A DNA stretch of 37,297 bases from an uncultured Sphingomonadales bacterium (GTDB lineage: Bacteria > Pseudomonadota > Alphaproteobacteria > Sphingomonadales > Sphingomonadaceae), in the NCBI GenBank assembly GCA_903923465.1, contig CAIXXP010000187.1:1-37297 (forward strand), read 5' to 3'. Shown one piece after another: positions 23,681 to 30,867 of the stretch. The notes under the pieces are model-generated. The model searched no databases. It saw only the letters and a list, made by a program, of their open reading frames with translations, and had not been told where the DNA came from. Positions within the stretch are counted from its first letter, which is position 1. The number at the start of each line of letters is the position of its first letter. Both the position numbers and the translations under genes were made by a program.

Positions 23681-24523
23681 CTATCCTCGGGCCAGCGCCC
23701 GCTCGCGCTCGAAATCCACGACGGGACAGGCGCAGGCCTCGAAGGGCCGTTCCGCAAGGGGCCGCAGACCCGGGCAGGGCACCAGCGCCGAGTGCAGGAA
23801 CCACGCCGCCGCCGCGATCATGTCGGCGGCGCCGGGGCCATCAGCGGTGGGCATCAGCGGCGCGACCGCCCCCAGCCGTTCCAGCATGATCAGCACCGTG
23901 CCGGCGATGGCCTTTGGCGCGACGGGCATGGGCTGGCTCGCGCCGGATCGCGCGGCGGCGATTTTGGCGGCCAAGGCATCGAGCAGGGGCCTGATCTGGC
24001 GATAGCGCGCCGCGACGAATCGCGCGTCGCCTTCCTCGCCAGCCATGTTGCGCACGCGGAACACGGTGCGATGCCGCTGCCACTGCGCGACGTAGCATTC
24101 GACAAATCGCCGGGCGCGGTCGATGCCGGTGGGCCCCGACAGATCAGCCGCGAGGATGGCCTCCATCTCCGGGGTCACCTGCCCGGCGTGTTCCAGGGCC
24201 GCCAGCACGACATCGGCCACGCCGTCAAAATAGACATAGAAGGTGGCGGATGAGGTGCCGGCCACCTTGGCGACCTGGGCGACGGTGGCATCGCGCAGGC
24301 CAACCGTTTCGAGCAGGCCAATGGTGGCCTCGATCAGCCTGTGGCGGGTGCGCGTGCCCTTGGCGCCGATCTTCTGGCCGTTCTGGTTGCAGATCCGCCC
24401 GGGCGGGGGCGGCTCGATGGCGGCAAGCGCGTGCGCCGGGTCGGCTGGTTCTGTCGGGCGGGCGAAGGGGGGCGCGGCCCGAGGGCCGGCGTGTCTCATG
24501 CGGGTCTGGTGGTTGCGTGTCAT
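23681..24523 (-). CDS. TetR family transcriptional regulator
   Basis: This protein has about 280 residues: a long, Pro/Ala-rich N-terminal extension (1-55), then the TetR DNA-binding domain (TRTRHRLIEATIGLLETVGL, 58-77; helix-turn-helix about 79-98 with TSSATFYVYFDGVADVV), then a helical ligand domain. The start is uncertain: ATG 24523 has GGGAG 12 bases upstream, and ATG 24499 is an alternative; either way the extension is unusual for the family. It is the gene between the amidohydrolase and the P450 unit on the same strand, but separate intergenic regions on both sides suggest its own transcription. A perfect palindrome at 24571-24582 just upstream may be its operator. Confidence 0.85.
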   Translation of the reverse strand: MTRNHQTRMRHAGPRAAPPFARPTEPADPAHALAAIEPPPPGRICNQNGQKIGAKGTRTRHRLIEATIGLLETVGLRDATVAQVAKVAGTSSATFYVYFDGVADVVLAALEHAGQVTPEMEAILAADLSGPTGIDRARRFVECYVAQWQRHRTVFRVRNMAGEEGDARFVAARYRQIRPLLDALAAKIAAARSGASQPMPVAPKAIAGTVLIMLERLGAVAPLMPTADGPGAADMIAAAAWFLHSALVPCPGLRPLAERPFEACACPVVDFERERALARG

Positions 24524-24570
24524 GGCGGCAGGCGCTCCCGCGTCGGTCGTGGCCGAATGGGTGGGCCCAA

Positions 24571-24582
24571 GGGCACGTGCCC
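24571..24582. promoter_or_regulatory. Palindrome GGGCACGTGCCC, candidate autoregulatory operator
   Basis: A perfect 12-bp palindrome lies 48 bp upstream of the assigned start of the TetR gene (24523). Position and symmetry fit an operator for that regulator. GC-rich palindromes of this size can occur by chance in such DNA, so confidence is limited. Confidence 0.35.
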
Positions 24583-24679
24583 GCAATTGCCGGGCGTCTC
24601 CGGGGGAAGCCGGGGACTGGCCTATCGTGCATCGCGGCCTCGGCCCGCCGGGAAGAACGCGACTGCCCGGCGGGAGGCA

Positions 24680-24714
24680 GCCCCCTGCCATGGCGTGTGG
24701 CCAGGGCAGGGGGC
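24680..24714 (-). terminator. Stem-loop downstream of amidohydrolase
   Basis: GCCCCCTGCC (24680-24689) pairs with GGCAGGGGGC (24705-24714), with further TGGC/GCCA pairing inside the loop. It starts 12 bp beyond the amidohydrolase stop on the minus strand. There is no T-run after it, so it may be a processing or mRNA-stability hairpin rather than a full terminator. Confidence 0.5.
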
Positions 24715-24725
24715 GCTTGCCTTGC

Positions 24726-26066
24726 TTACTCGGCCGGCTCCGTCGTCAGCAGCTCGGGGTCCTGCGTCAGCGAGGCCCAGACATCCGCCGCGGTGACCGG
24801 GCGATCGACGCTGCCCTGAATGCGGGCGTCGCTGCCCGGTAGGGAGACCTCGGCGGTATCCACCCCGGTGGCCAGCTTGCGCAGGGCGCCGACGGTGGCC
24901 TTGTCGCGTCCGCCGGCCTGGGCGATGTTGTCTGCCGCGAAGAAGCGGTAGACGTTCTCGTGGGTCACCTTCTGGATCACCGGCTCGGGCAGAACCTTCA
25001 CGTTCTCCCACAGCTCTTCGGCCACATGCGGCCAGGTGCAGTCGGAATGCGGATAATCGCATTCATAGGCGATGATGTCCTCGCCCACTTCCTGATACTG
25101 GCGGCAGCCGAACTTGTCCTCGATGAAGCAGGTGAGGAAGTGCTCGCGGAACACTTCGCTGGGCAGCTTGCCGCCCCAATCGCACCGCACCCAGGCGCCG
25201 TGGTGGCGATAGGTGAAGTCGGCGCGTTCCAGCAGATAGGGGATCCAGCCGATGCCGCCTTCGGACAGCGAGAACTTCAGGTTCGGGTAACGCAGCAGCG
25301 CGCGCAGATGCATCAGATCGGCCGCGTCGTTGGAAATCGCCATTGGCATCGACGTGATCCAGGCGGAAATCGGCGATTGCTCCGAGGCATAGCCCGGGGT
25401 GGCGCCGGTGCCGATGTGGGTGTTGAGCACGACGTGGTGGTCGTTGCAGAAGGCCCACAGCGGCTCCCACTGCGGGTCGTGGATGGGCTTAAGCCCCTTG
25501 ACCGCCGGGTTGGCCGGGAAGGTGATCGAGCGGCAGCCCTTCTTGAACAGGCGCTTCAGCTCGCGCATCGTGGCGTCGATGTCCCACAGCGGCAGCACGC
25601 CGGTGGGGATATAGCGGCCGGGGAACGGGCCGCACCACTCATCGATGTGCCAGTCGTTATAGGCCTGCACGACGCGCTCGGCCAGGGCCTTGTCCTTGGC
25701 ATCCCACAGCCACGAGCCGTCGAACAGGATGAAGGTGGGGAAGCACACCGAGCTGAAGATGCCGCCGACGTTCATGTCGTCGATGCGGGCCTTGGGGTCC
25801 CAGGCGCCCTTGCGCATCTGCTCGATATTGAGCGGCTCCATGCCGTATTCTTCCTTGGGGCGGCCGACGACGGCGTTGAGGCCGACGTTGAACTGGCGCT
25901 TGCCCTCGGGCTCCCACACCCAGGCGGCCTGCCCGTCGGGGCGGTGGATATATTGCGGCATCTTGGACAGCAGTTCCTTGGGAACATGCGCGTCGAACAT
26001 CGTCGGGGGCTCGACGATGTGATCGTCGACGCTGGCGATTACCAAGTCTTCCAGTTTCAGTGCCAT
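24726..26066 (-). CDS. Amidohydrolase family metal-dependent hydrolase/decarboxylase (Amidohydro_2)
   Basis: This 446-residue protein of the ACMSD-like Amidohydro_2 family shows the metal-site elements D14-x-H16 (VDDHIVEP) at the N-terminus, H217 (VVLNTHIG) and D337 (YECDYPHSD). SEGGIGWIPYLLER is typical of the subgroup found in aromatic and steroid catabolic loci. It could decarboxylate or hydrolyse a ring-cleavage product. ATG 26066 has an excellent AGGAGG site; an in-frame ATG six codons upstream has none. A perfect FNR-type box lies 62 bp upstream, implying a separate promoter from the SDR behind it. Function within the pathway is unknown. Confidence 0.85.
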   Translation of the reverse strand: MALKLEDLVIASVDDHIVEPPTMFDAHVPKELLSKMPQYIHRPDGQAAWVWEPEGKRQFNVGLNAVVGRPKEEYGMEPLNIEQMRKGAWDPKARIDDMNVGGIFSSVCFPTFILFDGSWLWDAKDKALAERVVQAYNDWHIDEWCGPFPGRYIPTGVLPLWDIDATMRELKRLFKKGCRSITFPANPAVKGLKPIHDPQWEPLWAFCNDHHVVLNTHIGTGATPGYASEQSPISAWITSMPMAISNDAADLMHLRALLRYPNLKFSLSEGGIGWIPYLLERADFTYRHHGAWVRCDWGGKLPSEVFREHFLTCFIEDKFGCRQYQEVGEDIIAYECDYPHSDCTWPHVAEELWENVKVLPEPVIQKVTHENVYRFFAADNIAQAGGRDKATVGALRKLATGVDTAEVSLPGSDARIQGSVDRPVTAADVWASLTQDPELLTTEPAE

Positions 26067-26127
26067 CCTGTCCTCCTGCGGCAAATTGCTTGCTGCGGCA
26101 GAAGTGACAGAATGTCGGTTTTATCCA

Positions 26128-26141
26128 TTGATTCAGATCAA
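26128..26141. promoter_or_regulatory. FNR/FixK-type box (TTGAT-N4-ATCAA)
   Basis: TTGATTCAGATCAA is a perfect match to the FNR/Anr/FixK consensus, in an AT-rich stretch 62-75 bp upstream of the amidohydrolase start. The motif is strongly non-random in this base composition. Whether an FNR-type protein binds, and whether it activates, is not shown by the sequence. Confidence 0.6.
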
Positions 26142-26243
26142 ATAGGCAAAAATCGCAAACAAAGGCGGGCGGCCGGGTAACGCGCACGACAAAGGGCGCC
26201 CACCGCGAGGAAGGCGCCCCTGCGCGGCGGCAGTCGTCAGCGC

Positions 26244-27032
26244 CTAGTTGCGCATCACCCAGCCGCCATCGACGTTGAGGGTTTGCCCGGTCATCCACCG
26301 GCCCGCCTCCGACACCAGCAACAGCAGCGCGCCGCACAGCGCATCGGGCGTGTCGCGGCCCTGAATCGGGCATTTGGCCTCGACGAATTGCACCAGCGGG
26401 CTGTCGTCCGGCGTCAGCGACAGCCCGGCGTCGCTCTTGGTCATGCCCGGGCCAATGGCATTCACCCGGATGTTCATGGCGCCCATTTCCGTGGCCAGCG
26501 CTGTGGTGACGCCCACCAGCGCGATCTTGGTGACGCCATAGAAGCTTTGCGACGGAAAGGCACCGGCCGAAACCTGATTGACGATGGCGCCGCCGCCGCG
26601 CTCCGCCATGAAGGGGGCCACGACCTGGGCGCAGTTCACCGCCCCCCACACATTCACCGCCATGCCCTTATCGAAGCGGGCGCGGTCGGTCTGGATGAGG
26701 GGCTTGTCGGTGATTTCCACCATCAGCGCCGCATTGTTCACCAGAATGTCGATACCGCCGAAGGTCTCGCGGGCCTTTGCCGCCATGGCCGTGGCCGAAT
26801 CGCTGTCGGTGATGTCGACCTGCACCGCCACCGCCTTGCCGCCCGCCGCGGTGATTTCGTCGGCGACCTTTGCCGCCCCCTCGCCGTTCAGGTCGGCGAC
26901 GACCACGCTGGCGCCGGCATTGGCCAGCGCAATGGCATAGGCCCGGCCGATGGAATTGCCGCGCCCGCCGGCGCCGGTGACGATCGCCACCTTGCCGTCC
27001 AGGCGAAAGACGTCATTGTTGAAATCGCTCAT
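26244..27032 (-). CDS. Short-chain dehydrogenase/reductase
   Basis: This 262-residue SDR has a slightly expanded cofactor loop TGAGGRGNSIGRA (19-31), NNAA instead of NNAG (99-102), N127 in AVNVWG, and the catalytic S155, Y165 and K169 (FYGVTK). Fold and active site are complete, so oxidoreductase activity is expected. Start ATG 27032 has GGGGAG about nine bases upstream. It is divergent from the TetR gene at 27429 across a 396-bp region, and 177 bp upstream of the amidohydrolase on the same strand, which appears to have its own promoter. Substrate unknown, probably a hydroxyl or keto intermediate of the same pathway. Confidence 0.87.
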   Translation of the reverse strand: MSDFNNDVFRLDGKVAIVTGAGGRGNSIGRAYAIALANAGASVVVADLNGEGAAKVADEITAAGGKAVAVQVDITDSDSATAMAAKARETFGGIDILVNNAALMVEITDKPLIQTDRARFDKGMAVNVWGAVNCAQVVAPFMAERGGGAIVNQVSAGAFPSQSFYGVTKIALVGVTTALATEMGAMNIRVNAIGPGMTKSDAGLSLTPDDSPLVQFVEAKCPIQGRDTPDALCGALLLLVSEAGRWMTGQTLNVDGGWVMRN

Positions 27033-27428
27033 CCTCGTTCTCCCCGTTCTTTCACTTGGCGAAAAGGCTGGCGCCCGCGCCGATGGTTACCGTCTTGCAG
27101 AATTGATCGATTCCAGCCTCGCTTGTTCCCCGCCGAAGCCTGCAATGCCCACAGCGCGCGTAAGGGTTGATCTGGACGCCGCCATTCCCGCAGAGGCCGC
27201 CGGTTGGAGAGTGGCCGCGTCTCCGGGCACCATTTGCATGTGCAAGGCGTGATCCACCGGGTTTGCTCTCTTTCAGTTGAGGCAGGGCGCCGCTATGCCG
27301 AGCGACCAACCCGGGGCGCGGAGCGAGGGGAGTTTTCCCGCGGCGCGTGTGCCGGCTCCGCTACTTGGGTAGCCATGAGTCGATCTCCTCTCTTGCCGCT
27401 AAGTAAATGAAGGTTTACATTTCTGTCA
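27033..27428. promoter_or_regulatory. Divergent intergenic region between SDR and TetR genes
   Basis: This 396-bp stretch contains no gene I can support: short open frames here lack ribosome sites and recognisable products. It contains the 12-bp symmetric element TTGCATGTGCAA at 27234-27245 and the strong operator at 27401-27420. The promoters of both flanking genes must lie here. Confidence 0.5.
27401..27420. promoter_or_regulatory. TetR operator at its own promoter
   Basis: AAGTAAATGAAGGTTTACAT contains GTAAA-N6-TTTAC and ends 8 bp before the ATG of the TetR gene. A 17-of-20 match lies upstream of the P450 unit (23586-23605). Its position over the start region is what is expected for autorepression. 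Confidence 0.75.
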
Positions 27429-28025
27429 ATGGCCGACGCAGACCCCCAACAGCCAACCCGAAGCACCGAGCGTGGCACCCGGCCGGCGCCGCGGCGCGAT
27501 GCGCAGCGCACCCGCGCCGCCATTCTCGCCGCCGCGCAGGAATGCTTCTCGCAGCGCGGCTATCTGGAAACGCGCGTGCGTGACATCACCGCCGCCGCAG
27601 GGGTCAATCCCGCGCTGGTGAGCCGCTATTTCGGCTCCAAGGAAAAGCTGTTCGAGGCAGCGCTTGCCAATTTGCTGGACGTGACGATGCTGATCGACGG
27701 CCCGCGCGCGGCATTTGGCGAGGCCATGGTGGCGTTGCTGGGCGGCAACCCGCGCATTCGGACCAACCCCCTGCCGATGATGCTGCGGGCCAGCGCCGAT
27801 GCCGGGGCCCGGGCCATCACCACCCGGCTGCTCACCCAGGCCATTCTGGAGCCCCTGACCCTGTGGTTTGGCCCGGCCGAGGGGGAGTCGCGGGCGGCGC
27901 GGTTCATGCTGCTGGGTGCCGGCCTCACGCTCTACCGGGAGGTCTATCCGCTCGCGCCCCTTACCGAGCTGGACGCGGGCACCCGCCAATGGCTGGTTTC
28001 GGCGTTTCAGTCTCTGGCCGATTGA
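27429..28025 (+). CDS. TetR/AcrR family transcriptional regulator, likely repressor of itself and the P450 unit
   Basis: This 198-residue regulator has an N-terminal tail of about 23 residues, helix RDAQRTRAAILAAAQECFSQ, helix-turn-helix about 49-68 (RVRDITAAAGVNPALVSRYF) followed by GSKEKLFEAAL, and an alpha-helical ligand-binding C-terminus. ATG 27429 is close to the operator at 27401-27420 and lacks a clear ribosome site, so the transcript leader may be very short. The same operator upstream of the P450 unit points to a small regulon. The acyl-CoA ligase gene follows 45 bp later on the same strand and would share control. A ligand such as an acyl-CoA or the P450 substrate is plausible but unproven. 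Confidence 0.88.
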   Translation: MADADPQQPTRSTERGTRPAPRRDAQRTRAAILAAAQECFSQRGYLETRVRDITAAAGVNPALVSRYFGSKEKLFEAALANLLDVTMLIDGPRAAFGEAMVALLGGNPRIRTNPLPMMLRASADAGARAITTRLLTQAILEPLTLWFGPAEGESRAARFMLLGAGLTLYREVYPLAPLTELDAGTRQWLVSAFQSLAD

Positions 28026-28070
28026 CGCTCGCCTATTGCCTCGGCCCATCGGTCTTGGCACTGTCGCGCG

Positions 28071-29570
28071 ATGGCCCAGATCACTGAAAAGCTGCGCGCG
28101 ATCATGGCGCTGGATCCCGCGCGGGCGGAAATCGATTTTGCCGGCCGCAACTATAGCTGGGGCGAGATTGCCGGCGTGGTCGCCACCATCGAAAGCCTGC
28201 TGGCGGGCATGGGCCTGCCGCCAGAGGCGCGGGTGGGGGTGATGCTGCGCAACCGGCCCGGGCATATTGCCGCGATGGCCGCCGTGCTGTCGAGCGACCG
28301 CTGCCTCGTCTCGCTGAACCCCATCCTGCCCGATGCGAAGCTGTTTGCCGAGGTGGCGGGGCTGGGTCTGCCGGTCATCATCGCCGACGAGGGCGATGTC
28401 GCCCGCCCCGGCGCGGCCGAGGCCGTTGCCCGCGCGGGCACTGCGGCCATCGTCATTGGCGCGGGGCTGGAGGGGGCCTGGCTGCTGCCCGGCCACGAGC
28501 GGCCGATGGGCGCGATCGGCACCTCGCCCGGCGTTGCCATCGAGATGCTGACCAGCGGCACCACCGGCAACCCCAAGCGCGTGCCGCTGAGCCGCTCGGC
28601 TTTCGATGCCAGCCTGGAAGCCTTCACCCGCTATGAGCGGGGCCGCGCCTTCTCGGACGCGCCGGTGTTGCGTTCCGGCGTGACGATGGTGATAAACCCT
28701 TTAACGCATATCGGCGGCATTTACGGTTGCATCGGCGCGCTGGTCGCCGGGCGCAAGATCGCGCTGCTGGAGAAGTTCACCGTGGCCGGCTGGGTGGACA
28801 TGGTGCGTCGGCACCGGCCGAAAGTGGCGCCGGCGGTGCCCTCGGCGCTGCGCATGGTGCTGGAGGCCGATGTGGACCCGGCCGATCTCTCCAGCCTGTC
28901 AGTCATCATCGCCGGCACCGCGCCGACGCCGCCCGAACTGGTGGATGCGTTCTATGCCAAATTCGGCGTGGCGGTGTGCACCAATTATGGCGCCACCGAA
29001 CTGGTGGGCGCGGTCGCGGGATGGAGCCTTGACGATTTCCGCGCCCATTGGGCCGAAAAGCGCGGCGCCGCCGGGCGGGTTCATGCGAACATAGCGGCGC
29101 GCATTGTCGATGCCGCAAGCGGCGCGGTGCTGCAGTGTGGCGCGGAAGGCCTGCTGGAGCTGAAGGGCGAGCAACTGGCCAATGGCGGCCAATGGCTGCG
29201 CACCACCGACCGGGCGGTGCTGGATGCCGACAATTTCCTGTTCATCCGGGGCCGGGCCGACAATGCCATCATCCGCGGCGGCTTCAAGGTCCAGCCGGAC
29301 GATGTCGTCAGCGCCCTGCAAGAGCATCCGGCCATTCGCGAGGCGGCGGTGGTGGGCGTGCCGGACGAGCGGCTGGGGGCGGTGCCGGCGGCGGCGATTA
29401 TCCTGAAGGCGGGGGCCGTGGCGCCGGGCGAGGACGAGCTGCGGGCCTTTCTGAAGCAACGGCTGGTGGCCTATCAGGTGCCGGTGCATTTCCGCATTGT
29501 CGCCGATTTTCCGCGCACGCCTTCGATGAAGCCCTCGGCGCCCGGCTTGCAGGCGCTGTTCGCGGGCTGA
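28071..29570 (+). CDS. Acyl-CoA synthetase (AMP-forming, class I adenylate-forming)
   Basis: The 499-residue adenylate-forming enzyme has the P-loop TSGTTGNPKR (161-170), NYGATEL (about 304-310), the hinge region RTTDRAVLDADNFLFIRGRADN with GGFKV, and the C-terminal catalytic Lys487 in PSMKPSAPG. It activates a carboxylic acid with ATP and CoA, in the cytoplasm, feeding the beta-oxidation arrays. The length is similar to FadD3-type ligases of steroid ring propionates, but substrate residues cannot be read by eye. ATG 28071 has no strong ribosome site; it follows the TetR gene by 45 bp and is probably in its transcript, hence inducible with the P450 unit. Confidence 0.9.
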   Translation: MAQITEKLRAIMALDPARAEIDFAGRNYSWGEIAGVVATIESLLAGMGLPPEARVGVMLRNRPGHIAAMAAVLSSDRCLVSLNPILPDAKLFAEVAGLGLPVIIADEGDVARPGAAEAVARAGTAAIVIGAGLEGAWLLPGHERPMGAIGTSPGVAIEMLTSGTTGNPKRVPLSRSAFDASLEAFTRYERGRAFSDAPVLRSGVTMVINPLTHIGGIYGCIGALVAGRKIALLEKFTVAGWVDMVRRHRPKVAPAVPSALRMVLEADVDPADLSSLSVIIAGTAPTPPELVDAFYAKFGVAVCTNYGATELVGAVAGWSLDDFRAHWAEKRGAAGRVHANIAARIVDAASGAVLQCGAEGLLELKGEQLANGGQWLRTTDRAVLDADNFLFIRGRADNAIIRGGFKVQPDDVVSALQEHPAIREAAVVGVPDERLGAVPAAAIILKAGAVAPGEDELRAFLKQRLVAYQVPVHFRIVADFPRTPSMKPSAPGLQALFAG

Positions 29571-29689
29571 TCGGGGTGCGGGTGCCCATGCCGGGGGGCG
29601 ATTATTAGCTGGCCCCGGCGCTGGCAACTGTGCTCCAATGGCGCCGATGCCGCCCGCTGCGGCCCCGACATGTTTCAGGATTTCGCGCC

Positions 29690-30715
29690 ATGACCCAGCC
29701 CCAGCAGTTCCCTTTTGCCCGCCAGTCGGCCGGCTATGCGCCGCTGCGGCGGCCCGGCTCGATCCGGCGCACCACCTCGATCGATTCCGATTGGCCCGAG
29801 GGCTATGGCAAACCGTGGGAGATGATCGGCCGCGCCCGCGACCTGCTTACGCCATTTGACGACGGGCCGCCGGTGGTGCTCGCCACGGGCGGCTACCGCA
29901 TCCTCGCCTCGCCGGTGCGCGAGATCTTGGAGGTGACGCTGGAGACGCCGGATCCGCGCGAGGCCGAGCTGGTCGGCGTGCGCGCCGGTGGGGCCAGCCG
30001 GCGCGCCATTGCCCGCACCCTGCCCGATCTGACCGGCACGCCCACCTTCCAGCTGCTCGACGATTATGCCGGTGCCAGCCTGGTGGCGGGCTGGATCTGG
30101 TCGCGCTGGACCAATGACTGGATGGCGCAGGCCAGGCGCAGCGCGGCGGCCTCCACCGCCGGCCGGGCCGGGCGCATGGTCGACGTGTGCACCGGCTTTG
30201 CCACGGGCGGCAGTTCCTATAACGCCGACGGCAGCCCCGATTCCATCAACCAGTCCAGCACCGAGGTTGGCCCACTGGAGAACCCCGACGACGCCCTGGG
30301 CTGGCATGCCATGCCGGCCCAGCAGGGCCCGCGCAAACGCCGCGCCCGCCGCATAGACCTGTGGCGCGAAGGCGACATCATCAGGGTGGATTCGGGCTTT
30401 CAGGACAGTGGCAGCAACCCCGATGGCGGGCGCACGGCGATTCACGAATATCGCGTCTATGCCGAGATTGATGCCGACAGCGGGGTGCTGCTGGCCTTGC
30501 AGGCGCTGCCGCTGATCCTGCCCTATCGCGAGTGCCCGGGGGCCTCGGTGAAGGCGGCGCGGATGGTGGGGCGCAAGGTGGCGGAATTCCGCGACGAGGT
30601 GCTGGACATCCTGCCCGGCACGCTGGGCTGCACCCACCTCAACGATGTGCTGCGCGCGCTGGCCGATGTGCCACTGCTGGCGACGATGCTGCCGGAGGAG
30701 ACGGCCCCGGCCTGA
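29690..30715 (+). CDS. DUF2889 family protein
   Basis: This is a 341-residue protein without signal peptide or membrane segment. RRPGSIRRTTSIDSDWPEGY (20-39) at the N-terminus and the C-terminal LPGTLGCTHLNDVLRALADVP match the conserved ends of DUF2889 proteins. No catalytic function is established for the family. ATG 29690 is chosen because the family-like sequence begins shortly after it; AGGA lies 13 bases upstream. It starts 119 bp after the acyl-CoA ligase, so it may be the distal gene of that transcript or the first of the following block. I do not assign a role. Confidence 0.75.
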   Translation: MTQPQQFPFARQSAGYAPLRRPGSIRRTTSIDSDWPEGYGKPWEMIGRARDLLTPFDDGPPVVLATGGYRILASPVREILEVTLETPDPREAELVGVRAGGASRRAIARTLPDLTGTPTFQLLDDYAGASLVAGWIWSRWTNDWMAQARRSAAASTAGRAGRMVDVCTGFATGGSSYNADGSPDSINQSSTEVGPLENPDDALGWHAMPAQQGPRKRRARRIDLWREGDIIRVDSGFQDSGSNPDGGRTAIHEYRVYAEIDADSGVLLALQALPLILPYRECPGASVKAARMVGRKVAEFRDEVLDILPGTLGCTHLNDVLRALADVPLLATMLPEETAPA

Positions 30716-30794
30716 GGTGCCCCGCCGCCGGCCGCTTTCCGCGCCAAAATGCCGTTGGGCGCGCGGGCCGGCGCCGGGGCAAAGTGGCCGGCTC

Positions 30795-30809
30795 TTAGGT
30801 AATCGTTAA
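30795..30809. promoter_or_regulatory. Possible CtrA-type site (TTAG-N7-TTAA)
   Basis: TTAGGTAATCGTTAACC lies 59 bp before the M23 peptidase start. CtrA, the alphaproteobacterial cell-cycle regulator, binds TTAA-N7-TTAA; this site has one mismatch in the first half. Cell-wall peptidases are known CtrA targets in the class, so the location is sensible, but the motif is short. Confidence 0.35.
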
Positions 30810-30867
30810 CCCACTTTGTGCAGAGTTTGGTGGTGGCAGAATCGCCGCGTTCGCGAAGGGGCCACCC

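Noticed and set aside
27234..27245. TTGCATGTGCAA as a firm operator
   Set aside because: Symmetric but short and single-copy, far from either start; listed only as sequence content of the divergent region.
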